Source: Stenotrophomonas rhizophila
GTDB taxonomy: Bacteria; Pseudomonadota; Gammaproteobacteria; Xanthomonadales; Xanthomonadaceae
Direction: 5' to 3'
DNA length: 64,000 bases
Assembly: GCF_007667275.1 (NCBI RefSeq)
Contig: NZ_VDQT01000005.1
Span: 248,001-312,000 of the forward strand
Numbering within the stretch: position 1 is the first letter of the stretch; the number at the start of each line of letters is the position of its first letter. Below are positions 29,843 to 40,652 of this stretch, in pieces. The notes under the pieces are model-generated. The model saw only the letters and a program-made list of their open reading frames with translations. It did no database searches and was not told the DNA's origin. The translations under genes were made by a program, and so were the position numbers.

Positions 29843-30700
29843 ATGGGGACGATCGTGTTGCTGCCGATCGGGGTCGATGACAGTGCCCTGGACCGCTGCC
29901 TGGCCGCGCTGGATGCCGGCAGTCCGGCCGCCACCCCGGTGTGGTTGGCCGACGACGGCCAGGCCGGGCCGCGCGCGCAGGCGGTGATCGAACATTGGCT
30001 GGCGCACACCCCGCTGCGTGCCGAGTACACCCGCCGGGCGCGGGCGATCGGGGAGGTGGCGCACCTGGATGAAATGCTGCGCGCCTGCGACGGCAGCGAC
30101 GTGGTGGTGCTGGCGCCGGACGCGGTACCGGCGCCGGGTTGGCTGCAGCAGCTCGATGCCTGTTTCGCCCGCGATGCCTCGATCGGTTCGGCCACGCCGT
30201 GGTGCAACGCCGGTGAAACCGTGGCCTGGCCGCGCCTGGGCGAGATCAACCCGGTGCCCGACGACCTCGACGCAGTGGCCCAGGCCTGCGCGGCACTGCC
30301 CAGCCTGCACCCGGAACTGCCGTCGGCGGTGACCCATGCGGTGCTGCTGCGGGCTAATGCGCGGCGCAAGGCCGGCGGCCTGGACATGCACAGCTACGCA
30401 TCCTGGAACGCGGCGCTGGTCGACCTGAGCCTGCGCATGGCAGGCCTCGGCTGGCGCAATGCCCTGTGCGAAAACGCCTTCGTCGCGCGCGAGGGCGAAG
30501 CGCAGGCGCAGGACGGTGAAATGGAAGCGCTGGGGACGCGCTGGCCGGCCTGGCAGCCGCGACTGGCCGCCTTCCTGATGGGCGATCCGCTGCTGCAGCT
30601 GCGCCAGGACCTGCAGCGACTGCACCAGCAGGCGATAATGCCGCGGTCCCAGGGCGATCTGTTCGGTTCGCCCGCCCCGCCGCCGGAGTCGTCCGTTTGA
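29843..30700 (+). CDS. Glycosyltransferase family 2-like protein, divergent
   Basis: 285 aa, ATG 29843 with AGGGGG upstream. The N-terminal part follows a GT-A pattern (TIVLLPIGVDDSALDRCLAALDAG, then VVVLAPDAVPAPGWLQQLDACF). I see no clear DxD metal site or the ED acceptor motif of active GT2 enzymes, so activity is doubtful. It lies 75 bp after gspD and is coupled to the next glycosyltransferase gene by a 4-bp overlap, so the two probably act in one pathway, perhaps surface polysaccharide or protein glycosylation. The acceptor is unknown. Confidence 0.75.
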   Translation: MGTIVLLPIGVDDSALDRCLAALDAGSPAATPVWLADDGQAGPRAQAVIEHWLAHTPLRAEYTRRARAIGEVAHLDEMLRACDGSDVVVLAPDAVPAPGWLQQLDACFARDASIGSATPWCNAGETVAWPRLGEINPVPDDLDAVAQACAALPSLHPELPSAVTHAVLLRANARRKAGGLDMHSYASWNAALVDLSLRMAGLGWRNALCENAFVAREGEAQAQDGEMEALGTRWPAWQPRLAAFLMGDPLLQLRQDLQRLHQQAIMPRSQGDLFGSPAPPPESSV

Positions 30701-31533
30701 ATCCCAGCATTGCCGTGGTGATCGTCAGCTACCAGAGCGCCAGTACCCTGGACGCCTGCCTGGTGCGGTTGCGTGCCGCCGAAGACGTCGCCGAAATCCG
30801 GGTGGTGGACAACGGCTCCGACGACGGCACCCTGGAGATCGTGCAGCGCCATGCCAGCGCCGACCCGCGCCTGCGCTTCATCGCCAACCCGGACAATCCG
30901 GGCTTCGCGGCGGCCAACAACCAGGGCGTGGCCGACAGCCAGGCGCCGTGGCTGGCGTTCATCAATCCGGACCTGCTGGTGGCGACTGACACGCTGTCGC
31001 TGCTGCGCGCGCGCGGGGTGGCGCTGGGCGACTGCGTGCTGGGCGTGGAGCAGGTGGACGAGCAGGGCCAGCCCGATGCGGCGGTACGCCGGCGCGATCC
31101 GGACTTCGGCGCCATGCTGCGCCACCCGGGGCAGGGCGCGCGGCTGGCGATCCCGGCCGACCCTTCGCAGCCGCTGCAGCGGGTGCCGGCGCTGTCCGGT
31201 GCGCTGCTGCTGATGCCGCGTACGCTGTTCGAGCGCATTGGCGGCTGGGATGCTGGTTACCGGCTGCACGCCGAGGACCTGGACCTGTGCCGGCGCGCGC
31301 GTGAGGCCGGGGCCGTGGTGGCGATCGCCAATGACCTGCAGGTGGTGCATGTGCGCGGCGTATCGAGCCGCTCGCGGCCGTTCTTCGTGGAATGGCACAA
31401 GCATCGCGGGCTGTGGCGCTATTTCCGCCGGTTCGAGGCACCCCGGCGCAACCTGCTGGTGCAGGCGGCGGTCTGGGGCGCGATCTGGGCCCACGCGGCG
31501 GCGCAGGTGCCACGGTTGCTGCGTCGGCGCTGA
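30697..31533 (+). CDS. Family 2 glycosyltransferase (rhamnosyltransferase-like)
   Basis: 278 aa, GT-A fold. The start is TTG 30697, overlapping the stop of the previous gene (TTGA) with GGAG 8 bp upstream; no nearby ATG or GTG fits. The N-terminus VVIVSYQSASTLDACL, the nucleotide-binding region VVDNGSDDGT, the metal site FINPDLLV in DxD position and the LHAEDLDLCRRAREAG acceptor motif are all those of WbbL-type GT2 enzymes. The basic, partly amphipathic C-terminus (HRGLWRYFRRFEAPRRN) suggests peripheral membrane contact. The sugar is not predictable. Confidence 0.9.
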   Translation: MNPSIAVVIVSYQSASTLDACLVRLRAAEDVAEIRVVDNGSDDGTLEIVQRHASADPRLRFIANPDNPGFAAANNQGVADSQAPWLAFINPDLLVATDTLSLLRARGVALGDCVLGVEQVDEQGQPDAAVRRRDPDFGAMLRHPGQGARLAIPADPSQPLQRVPALSGALLLMPRTLFERIGGWDAGYRLHAEDLDLCRRAREAGAVVAIANDLQVVHVRGVSSRSRPFFVEWHKHRGLWRYFRRFEAPRRNLLVQAAVWGAIWAHAAAQVPRLLRRR

Positions 31534-31538
31534 AAAGC

Positions 31539-31713
31539 GTACCCACCAACGGTGGGCACCTACCTGGTGTTGATACCCACCAACGGTGGGCACGTCCCGG
31601 TGGGGCGGTGCGATGGTGCCCACCCATGGTGGCAGGTCCCGGATGGGGCGGTGCATTGGTCCCCGCCACCGGCGGACGGCATTGCCCGGTAGGTACCGAC
31701 CGTTGGTCGGTAC
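31539..31713. repeat. SMAG/REP palindrome array upstream of pncB
   Basis: At least three GTAG-type palindromes lie in a 205-bp gap. 31539-31563 carries GTACCCACC-aac-GGTGGGCAC followed by CTAC, an inverted GTAG head. A second similar hairpin lies at about 31575-31592, and a degenerate one (GGTGCCCACC-atGGTGGCA) at about 31615-31634. At 31689-31713 GTAG is followed by GTACCGACC-gtt-GGTCGGTAC on the plus strand. The form matches Stenotrophomonas SMAG repeats. Confidence 0.85.
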
Positions 31714-31738
31714 ACGCTCGCAGGCGCATAATCCGGGC

Positions 31739-32914
31739 ATGATCATCCAATCGCTGCTCGACACCGACCTGTACAAATTCACCATGATGCAGGCGGTGCT
31801 GCACCAGCACCCCGGGGCGCAGGTGCAGTACCGGTTCAAGTGCCGCACGCCCGGCATCGACCTGGCCAGCTACATGGACCAGATCAACGCCGAGATCGAC
31901 CATCTCTGCAGCCTGCGCTTCACGCCGGAAGAGCTGGACTACATGCGCGGGCTGCGCTTCGTGAAGCCGGATTTCGCCGACTTCCTCGGCCTGTTCCACC
32001 TGGACCGCAAGTACATCGACCTGCGGCCGTCGCAGACCACCCCAGGCGAAATCGAGTTGGACATCACCGGGCCGTGGCTGCACACGATCCTGTTCGAGGT
32101 GCCGCTGCTGGCGATCATCAACGAGGTCTGGTTCCGCAACACGAGCGAGCCGGACTACGCCGAGGGCGAGCGCAGGCTGCAGGCCAAGACCGCGCTGCTG
32201 CGCGATACGCCCGGCTTCGAGTTGTGCCGCATCGCCGATTACGGCAGCCGCCGCCGCTATTCGCGCGACTGGCATGCGCGCATGCTGCCGATGATGCGCG
32301 AGGCGCTGGGCGACCAGTTCGTGGGCACCAGCAACGTGCACTTCGCGCGGCTGTACGGGATGACGCCGCACGGGACCATGGCCCACGAGTACCTGCAGGC
32401 GTTCCAGGCGCTGGGCCCGCGGCTGCGCGATTCGCAGGTGGCGGCACTGGAGTCGTGGGCACGCGAGTACCGCGGCGACCTGGGCATTGCGCTGTCGGAC
32501 GTGGTCGGGCTGGAGGCGTTCCTGCGCGATTTCGACATGTATTTCTGCAAGCTGTTCGATGGCGTGCGCCACGATTCGGGCGACCCGTTCACCTGGGGCG
32601 ACCGCATGCTGGCGCACTTCAAGGAGCGGCGGGTGGATCCGCGCAGCAAGGTGCTGGTGTTCAGCGACGGGTTGAACATCGAGAAGGTGATGAGGCTGTT
32701 CGACTATTTCCGTGGCCGCTGCCAGGTGGCGTTCGGGGTCGGCACGCACCTTACCAACGACCTGGGGCCGACGCCGCTGAACATCGTGATCAAGATGGTC
32801 CGCTGCAATGGGCAGCCGGTGGCGAAGCTGAGCGATTCGCCGGGCAAGAGCATGTGCGACGACCCGGGCTACCTTGCCTACCTGCGCCAGGTATTCGAGT
32901 TGCCGCCGGCGTGA
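31739..32914 (+). CDS. pncB: Nicotinate phosphoribosyltransferase
   Basis: Makes nicotinate mononucleotide from nicotinate and PRPP in the Preiss-Handler NAD salvage route; cytoplasmic, 391 aa as usual. It starts [20 protein letters not shown], the family N-terminal signature. Other conserved blocks are [40 protein letters not shown] (with the phosphorylated His of the family), [15 protein letters not shown] and FSDGLNIEK. It is flanked on both sides by REP arrays and therefore looks monocistronic. Confidence 0.97.
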   Translation: MIIQSLLDTDLYKFTMMQAVLHQHPGAQVQYRFKCRTPGIDLASYMDQINAEIDHLCSLRFTPEELDYMRGLRFVKPDFADFLGLFHLDRKYIDLRPSQTTPGEIELDITGPWLHTILFEVPLLAIINEVWFRNTSEPDYAEGERRLQAKTALLRDTPGFELCRIADYGSRRRYSRDWHARMLPMMREALGDQFVGTSNVHFARLYGMTPHGTMAHEYLQAFQALGPRLRDSQVAALESWAREYRGDLGIALSDVVGLEAFLRDFDMYFCKLFDGVRHDSGDPFTWGDRMLAHFKERRVDPRSKVLVFSDGLNIEKVMRLFDYFRGRCQVAFGVGTHLTNDLGPTPLNIVIKMVRCNGQPVAKLSDSPGKSMCDDPGYLAYLRQVFELPPA

Positions 32915-32925
32915 GGCGGGTCACG

Positions 32926-33122
32926 ACCGACGGTCGTGACCTACCGATCAAACACCGGCCGTGACGCCCCCCGTCCAAACCGTGACGCCGCCCGTCCAAA
33001 CGCCGGTAGGTCACGACCGTTGGTCGTGACGCCCCGTCGGATCAAACGCCGGTAGGTCACGACCATTGGTCGTGACGCCCCGTCGGATCAAACGCCGGTA
33101 GGTCACGACCGTTGGTCGTGAC
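32926..33122. repeat. Tandem SMAG array, 46-bp period
   Basis: Three near-identical units have GTAG at 33006, 33052 and 33098, exactly 46 bp apart. Each is GTAG plus GTCACGACC-nnn-GGTCGTGAC plus a shared 21-bp spacer. An inverted copy (GTCACGACC-gac-GGTCGTGAC, CTAC) starts the array near 32926, and two decayed half-units lie between. It sits between the 3' ends of pncB and the permease gene and may terminate both. Confidence 0.88.
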
Positions 33123-33130
33123 GCTCTGGA

Positions 33131-34447
33131 TCATTCCAGCGCGTAGCGCAGCACGAACAAGCCGGCCACCAGCCATACGGCCGGATGCACATCCCGCCAG
33201 CGCCCGGTACCCGCCTTCAACACCGCATAGGCAATGAAGCCGAACGCCAACCCGTTGGCGATGGAATAGGTGAACGGCATGGCCAGCGCACACAAGGCGG
33301 CGGGCACCGATTCGGTAAGGTCGCCCCAGTCCACGTCCACCAGTTCGCGCAGCATAAGCCCGGCCACGAACAGCAGCGCCGGTGCGGTGGCATACCCGGG
33401 CACCATACCGGCCAGCGGCGAGAACAGCAGGGCGGCGAGGAACAGGGCGGCGACGACCAGTGCGGTCAGTCCGGTGCGTCCGCCGGCCTGCACGCCGGAG
33501 GCGCTTTCGGCAAAGGCGGTGGTGCTGCTGGTGCCGAGCAGGGAGCCGGCGACGATGGCGGTGCTGTCGGCGAGCAGGGCACGGCCGAAGCGCTTTTGGG
33601 CGCCGGGCAGTTTGAGCAGGCCGGCACGCCCGACGACGCCGTACAGGGTGCCGGTGGCGTCGAACACTTCGACGAGGACGAACACGAGCACGACCTGGAG
33701 CAGGACGGCGATGGGGGCGCCACCGTCGTGGTGCAGCAGGCCGGGCAGGTCGAGCTGCAGGAAGGTGGGGGCAAGGCTGGGCGGCAGGGAGACGACGCCG
33801 TGGTACTGGACGTCGCCGAGGGCCCAGGCGGCGGCGGTGACGGCGAGGATGCCGATCAGGATGGCGCCGCGCACGCGACGTGCTTCGAGGATGGCGATCA
33901 GCAGGAAGCCGGCGAGGGCGAGCAGGGGCGGGGCGGTGTTGAGCGGGCCCAGTGCGACGAGGGTGTCGCTGTTGGCGACGATGACGCCGGACTTCTGCAG
34001 GGCGATGATGGCGAGGAACAGGCCGATGCCGGCGACGATGGAGGCGCGCAGGGAGGCGGGGATGCCGGCGACGAGCCAGGCACGCACGCCGGTGAGGGAC
34101 AGTGCGAGGAACACCAGGCCGGAGATGAAGACCGCGGCGAGCGCCTGCTGCCACGGCAGGCCGGCGGCGCCGACCACGGTAAAGGCGAAGAAGGCATTCA
34201 AGCCCATGCCAGGCGCCATGCCGACCGGGAAGTTGGCGGCAAAGGCCATCACCATCGAGCCGATGGCGGCGGCCAGGCAGGTGGCGACGAACACGGCGCC
34301 GGGGTCCATTCCGGTGGTGGCGAGGATGTCGGGATTGACGAAGACGATGTACGACATCGTCAGGAACGTGGTCAGCCCGGCCAGCAGTTCGGTGCGCACG
34401 GTCGTGCCGTGGTGCTGGAGCTGAAACAGGCGTTCAAACATTTTCAT
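33131..34447 (-). CDS. NCS2-family purine permease (AzgA/GhxP-like)
   Basis: A proton-coupled purine base importer of the AzgA branch, 438 aa with about 12-14 membrane helices. ATG 34447 is chosen from the family start MFERLFQLQHHGTTVRTELLAG. Conserved features are TFLTMSYIVFVNPDIL, FPVGMAPGMGLNAFF (helix 3), VEVFDATGTLYGV and GTSSTTAFAESASGVQAGGRTG (helix 10 substrate site). Specificity (adenine versus guanine/hypoxanthine) cannot be read from sequence alone. The leader contains five GCAACG hexamers. Confidence 0.94.
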   Translation of the reverse strand: MKMFERLFQLQHHGTTVRTELLAGLTTFLTMSYIVFVNPDILATTGMDPGAVFVATCLAAAIGSMVMAFAANFPVGMAPGMGLNAFFAFTVVGAAGLPWQQALAAVFISGLVFLALSLTGVRAWLVAGIPASLRASIVAGIGLFLAIIALQKSGVIVANSDTLVALGPLNTAPPLLALAGFLLIAILEARRVRGAILIGILAVTAAAWALGDVQYHGVVSLPPSLAPTFLQLDLPGLLHHDGGAPIAVLLQVVLVFVLVEVFDATGTLYGVVGRAGLLKLPGAQKRFGRALLADSTAIVAGSLLGTSSTTAFAESASGVQAGGRTGLTALVVAALFLAALLFSPLAGMVPGYATAPALLFVAGLMLRELVDVDWGDLTESVPAALCALAMPFTYSIANGLAFGFIAYAVLKAGTGRWRDVHPAVWLVAGLFVLRYALE

Positions 34448-34480
34448 GGTTGGGGTCCATCTGGAAATGTGTTCTTTGGA

Positions 34481-34512
<32 letters not shown>

Positions 34513-34550
34513 CTTCGCCTGCGGCATTGCGAGCTGAGGGCCGACGGGTA

Positions 34551-34630
34551 CGGGGGTACGGGACACGCCGTGAACCCATCCATGGGGGCTCGTAGAAAAC
34601 ATCCATGTTTTCTACGGTCCCGTACCCCCG
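34551..34630 (+). repeat. Nested palindromic repeat, copy A
   Basis: The outer stem is 14 bp perfect (34551-34564 with 34617-34630). The inner stem is 12 bp perfect (34591-34602 with 34605-34616, loop cc, core AACATccATGTT). The single-stranded part between them includes most of a 31-bp core (34560-34590) found again, inverted and identical, in copy B. Confidence 0.85.
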
Positions 34631-34772
34631 CACCCGCCGTCCCTCCGATACCGCATCGGTGGCCAGGGAAAAAATCAGCGGCAACGGCAACAGCAAAACA
34701 ACCCGAACCATCTGCCCGCGTAGGGACACGCCATGCGTGTCTGCTCTACCCAACCGCCCACGACCCTGTGTG

Positions 34773-34886
34773 GGGGCGGCCGGCGGGTAGCCCCCGCAGG
34801 GACTGTCAAAAACATGGATGTTTTTGACAAGCCCCCATGGATGGGTTCACGGCGTGTCCCGGAGGGGGCTACCCGCCGGCCGCCCC
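34773..34886 (-). repeat. Nested palindromic repeat, copy B
   Basis: The outer stem is 23 bp perfect (34773-34795 with 34864-34886). A second stem GGGAC/GTCCC (34799-34803 with 34856-34860) and an inner stem of 11 bp (34805-34815 with 34818-34828) lie within. The 31-bp core at 34830-34860 is the exact reverse complement of copy A's. Confidence 0.85.
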
Positions 34887-34955
34887 ACCTAGCAGACAAC
34901 AGAGACGCCGCGCTCCTGCTTCTGCTTTTGTCACAGCATGACAACCCACAAAAGC

Positions 34956-34986
34956 AAAACGGCCGCGCAGAGCGCGGCCGTTTTTT
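34956..34986 (-). terminator. Intrinsic terminator of ettA
   Basis: Perfect stem GGCCGCGC-aga-GCGCGGCC flanked by CAAAAC and GTTTTTT, just past the ettA stop on the minus strand. It is symmetric and could stop transcription from either side. Confidence 0.9.
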
Positions 34987-34993
34987 CGTGCTG

Positions 34994-36658
<1,665 letters not shown>

Positions 36659-36895
36659 GAGCTCTCCGAAGGCGCAACCCTGCGCCCGTTCCGGCAGGAA
36701 CAGGAACAGATGGGAAAAAGGATGACCTCGATTATAGCCGGAAGCGCTGCCACCCGCCCCTCGGCCCGTGGGACGGGGCTGGCCGCTGCCTGAATGGGCG
36801 GTCAAACGGGTTCGAATGGAAACCGTTTCCAGCCGGAAACCGTTCAGATCCCGTCAGCATTATGGAAAGCGTCAATCCACCAAGCGAGGCCAATC

Positions 36896-37366
36896 ATGCG
36901 TATGAATCGAATTCTGGTCGGAACCGTGGCCTCGCTGCTCGCCTTCGGCAGCATCGCCCCGGCCTTCGCCGATGACCACCGTGGCCGTGGCCATGACCGC
37001 CACGAGCGTCACGACGACCGTCACGACCGCCGCCACGACCGGGGCCATGACCGCCGCGACTGGCGCGACGATCGTCGCGAAGCCCGCCACGACCATCGCT
37101 ACCACGACAACCGTGGCTACTACCGCCCGGCCCCGCCGCCGCGGGTGGTCTACCGCCCGGCACCGGGCCGGGGCTACGGCTGGGCCCGCGGCCACCGCTA
37201 CAACGAGTACTACCGGGGCCCGGTCTACGTGGTCAACGACTACAGCCGCTACTCGGTGCGCCGCCCGCCGCGCGACCACCACTGGATCCGCGACGACCGC
37301 GGCAACCTGCTGCTGGTCGCCATCGCCACCGGCATCATCGCCGACTACGTGATCAACAACCGGTAA
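36896..37366 (+). CDS. RcnB-family periplasmic protein, His/Arg/Asp-rich
   Basis: 156 aa from ATG 36896, with a clear signal peptide (RILVGTVASLLAFGSIAPAFA). A low-complexity segment of HDR/HDRR-type repeats (about 25-75) could bind metal. The C-terminal domain (YYRGPVYVVNDYSRYSVRRPP, HWIRDDRGNLLLVAIATGIIADYVI) is the RcnB domain found in E. coli RcnB, which modulates nickel/cobalt efflux. No efflux pump gene is adjacent, so a metal role here is inference. The hydrophobic end of the RcnB domain may contact membrane. Confidence 0.85.
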   Translation: MRMNRILVGTVASLLAFGSIAPAFADDHRGRGHDRHERHDDRHDRRHDRGHDRRDWRDDRREARHDHRYHDNRGYYRPAPPPRVVYRPAPGRGYGWARGHRYNEYYRGPVYVVNDYSRYSVRRPPRDHHWIRDDRGNLLLVAIATGIIADYVINNR

Positions 37367-37381
37367 GGCTCCCTTACCCCC

Positions 37382-37409
37382 AAAAAGCGCGCCCCCGGGC
37401 GCGCTTTTT
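37382..37409. terminator. Intrinsic terminator after the RcnB-like gene
   Basis: Perfect 13-bp inverted repeat AAAAAGCGCGCCC-cc-GGGCGCGCTTTTT. It ends the upstream transcript 15 bp after the stop codon and isolates glyA. Confidence 0.92.
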
Positions 37410-37475
37410 CGTTCCGGGCGGGGTTCGGCCTTACAATCAGGGGCCCGCTGTCCCCCCTTCTGCCTGGAGTAAGCG

Positions 37476-38729
<1,254 letters not shown>

Positions 38730-38737
38730 TCCGGGCC

Positions 38738-38768
38738 CCTGGCAGCGGCGTCCGGCGCCGCTGCCAGG
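38738..38768 (+). terminator. Strong hairpin after glyA
   Basis: A 13-bp perfect stem (38738-38750 with 38756-38768), loop tccgg, 8 bp past the glyA stop. No T-run follows, so it may attenuate, stabilise the 3' end, or need Rho. Confidence 0.6.
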
Positions 38769-38869
38769 AACCATGAACCACATCCCGATTTGTACGCAGG
38801 GGTCTTCTCAGGTACCGTTGCGACGCTGCCGTGACCACGGCATGACGTTTTCCTGATGCAAGGCGTTCC

Positions 38870-39391
38870 ATGTACTGTCCGTTCTGCCAGCATGCCGATA
38901 CCCGGGTGATCGACTCGCGCGTCTCCGAAGACGGTGCGACGATCCGCCGTCGGCGTGAGTGCGAGGCCTGCAACGAGCGCTTCAGCACGCTGGAAACCAT
39001 CGAATTGAAGCTGCCGGCGATCGTCAAGAGCGATGGCAGCCGCGAGCAGTTCGATGCGCGCAAGCTGCGGGTCGGCTTCGACCGCGCGCTGCAGAAGCGC
39101 CCGGTCCCCGAAGACAAGATCGAACTGGCGGTGCGCGCGGTGATGCAGCAGCTGCGCATGTGCGGCGAACGCGAAATCCCCTCGATCAAGGTCGGCGAGT
39201 TCGTGATGAACGAACTGCGCAAGCTTGACCACGTGGCCTACGTGCGGTTTGCGTCGGTCTACCGCAGCTTCGAGGACGTGGCCGATTTCCGCGAGGAGAT
39301 CGAGAAGCTCGAACGCGAGCTGCCGTCCAGCACCGAACAGCTGCAGCTGCTGGGCGACGTCATCGCCCTGACCAAGAAAAAGAAGGGGTAG
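38870..39391 (+). CDS. nrdR: Transcriptional repressor NrdR
   Basis: Represses ribonucleotide reductase genes in response to ATP/dATP, 173 aa. A zinc ribbon at the N-terminus has Cys3, Cys6, Cys31 and Cys34 (MYCPFC; RECEAC). The ATP-cone (about 46-140) includes [19 protein letters not shown] and [27 protein letters not shown]. The TAG stop codon is itself part of the GTAG head of a REP palindrome. Followed by ribD, a common proteobacterial arrangement. Confidence 0.98.
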   Translation: MYCPFCQHADTRVIDSRVSEDGATIRRRRECEACNERFSTLETIELKLPAIVKSDGSREQFDARKLRVGFDRALQKRPVPEDKIELAVRAVMQQLRMCGEREIPSIKVGEFVMNELRKLDHVAYVRFASVYRSFEDVADFREEIEKLERELPSSTEQLQLLGDVIALTKKKKG

Positions 39392-39464
39392 AGCGGGGCT
39401 CTGCCCCGCTGACGGGGCTCTGCCCCGCTACGTAGAAAAGCAGCGGGGCAGAGCCCCGCTCTAC
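39388..39464. repeat. REP dimer overlapping the nrdR stop codon
   Basis: GTAG + AGCGGGGC-tct-GCCCCGCT (39388-39410) and its inverted partner AGCGGGGC-aga-GCCCCGCT + CTAC (39442-39464) form a 24-bp perfect inverted repeat. A partial third copy lies between them. This fills nearly the whole nrdR-ribD gap. Confidence 0.9.
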
Positions 39465-39498
39465 GCCCCGCCGGTCGCCGTGGCGTTACCATGCCCGC

Positions 39499-40581
39499 AT
39501 GACTGATTTCTCCACGCTCGACCACCTGCACATGGCGCGCGCACTGCGCCTGGCCGAACGCGGGCGCTTCACTACCCGTCCCAACCCCGTGGTCGGTTGC
39601 GTGATCGCGCGCCACGACCGCGTGGTCGGCGAGGGCTGGCACCAGCGCACCGGCGGTCCGCATGCCGAGGTGTTCGCGCTGCGCCAGGCCGGCGCCGAGG
39701 CGCGTGGCGCCACCGCCTATGTCACCCTCGAGCCCTGCGCCCACCACGGACGCACCCCGCCGTGCGCGCTGGCCCTGATCGAGGCCGGTGTGGCGCGGGT
39801 GGTCGCGGCCATGCGCGACCCGTTCCCGAAGGTCGATGGCGGCGGCTTCGCGCTGCTGCGCGAGGCCGGCATCGAGGTCGCCGAAGGCCTGATGGCCACG
39901 CAGGCGCGTGAGCTCAACCTCGGCTTCCTCTCGCGGGTCGAGCGCGGCCGGCCCTGGGTGCGGGTCAAACTGGCCGCCAGCCTGGACGGGCGCACGGCGA
40001 TGGCCGATGGCAGCTCGAAGTGGATCACCGGTGAGGCCGCCCGCGAGGACGTGCAGCGCTGGCGCGCGCGCGCCGGCGCGATCCTGACCGGGGCCGGCAC
40101 GGTGCTGGCCGACGACCCGCAGCTGACCGTGCGCCTGGCCGACACCGAAGTGGTCCCGCCGCTGCGGGTGGTGCTGGATGCGCGGCTGCGCTCGCTGGAA
40201 TGCGCACGCGTCCGCGAGGGCGGCGCGCCCACCCTGTACCTGCATGATGCGGCGGTCAGCGCGCCGGATGCCGCCGATGCCGGGTTCGCCAGCGTGCCCG
40301 GCCGCGAGGGCCGGCTCGACCTGGGCGCGGTGCTGGCCCTGCTGGCCGGACGCGGCATCAACGAAGTGCATACCGAAGCCGGCGCCGTCCTGTCCGGCGC
40401 GTTGCTGAAGGCAGGGCTGGTGGACGAACTGCTGCTGTACCAGGCACCGATCCTGCTCGGCGAGCAGGGGCGGCCGCTGCTGGACGGCATGGACATCACC
40501 CGCATGGACCAGCAGCGGCGGCTGCGCGTGGTCGATCAGCGCCAGGTGGGGGCGGACCTGCGACTGTTGCTGCGGGCGTGA
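39499..40581 (+). CDS. ribD: Bifunctional riboflavin deaminase/reductase RibD
   Basis: Deaminates and then reduces the GTP cyclohydrolase II product in riboflavin synthesis; cytoplasmic, 360 aa. The N-terminal cytidine-deaminase-like domain has the zinc motif HAEVFAL and EPCAHHGRTPPC (about 55-90). The C-terminal NADPH reductase domain begins near 150 (RPWVRVKLAASLDGRTAMADG, WITGEAAREDVQRWRARAGAILTGAGTV). It is separated from the other rib genes by an opposite-strand membrane protein gene and lies upstream of, not under, the FMN riboswitch. Confidence 0.98.
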   Translation: MTDFSTLDHLHMARALRLAERGRFTTRPNPVVGCVIARHDRVVGEGWHQRTGGPHAEVFALRQAGAEARGATAYVTLEPCAHHGRTPPCALALIEAGVARVVAAMRDPFPKVDGGGFALLREAGIEVAEGLMATQARELNLGFLSRVERGRPWVRVKLAASLDGRTAMADGSSKWITGEAAREDVQRWRARAGAILTGAGTVLADDPQLTVRLADTEVVPPLRVVLDARLRSLECARVREGGAPTLYLHDAAVSAPDAADAGFASVPGREGRLDLGAVLALLAGRGINEVHTEAGAVLSGALLKAGLVDELLLYQAPILLGEQGRPLLDGMDITRMDQQRRLRVVDQRQVGADLRLLLRA

Positions 40582-40587
40582 CACCGT

Positions 40588-40615
40588 AAAAAAACGGGCC
40601 CCTTGCGGGGCCCGT
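40588..40615 (-). terminator. Intrinsic terminator of the outer-membrane protein gene
   Basis: Stem ACGGGCCCC / GGGGCCCGT (40594-40602 and 40607-40615), loop ttgc. Read on the minus strand it is followed by a run of Ts (40587-40594 region). On the plus strand, after ribD, no T-run follows. Confidence 0.88.
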
Positions 40616-40652
40616 CGATCATGGCGCGGTTGAACGCGGCCCGATCGGTAAC

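Noticed and set aside
32926..33122. 46-bp periodic units considered as a CRISPR array
   Set aside because: The whole unit including the spacer part is repeated, each unit is a GTAG-headed palindrome, and no cas genes are near.
40586..40616. Hairpin after ribD taken as a ribD terminator
   Set aside because: The T-run is on the minus strand only, so it fits the convergent outer-membrane protein gene.
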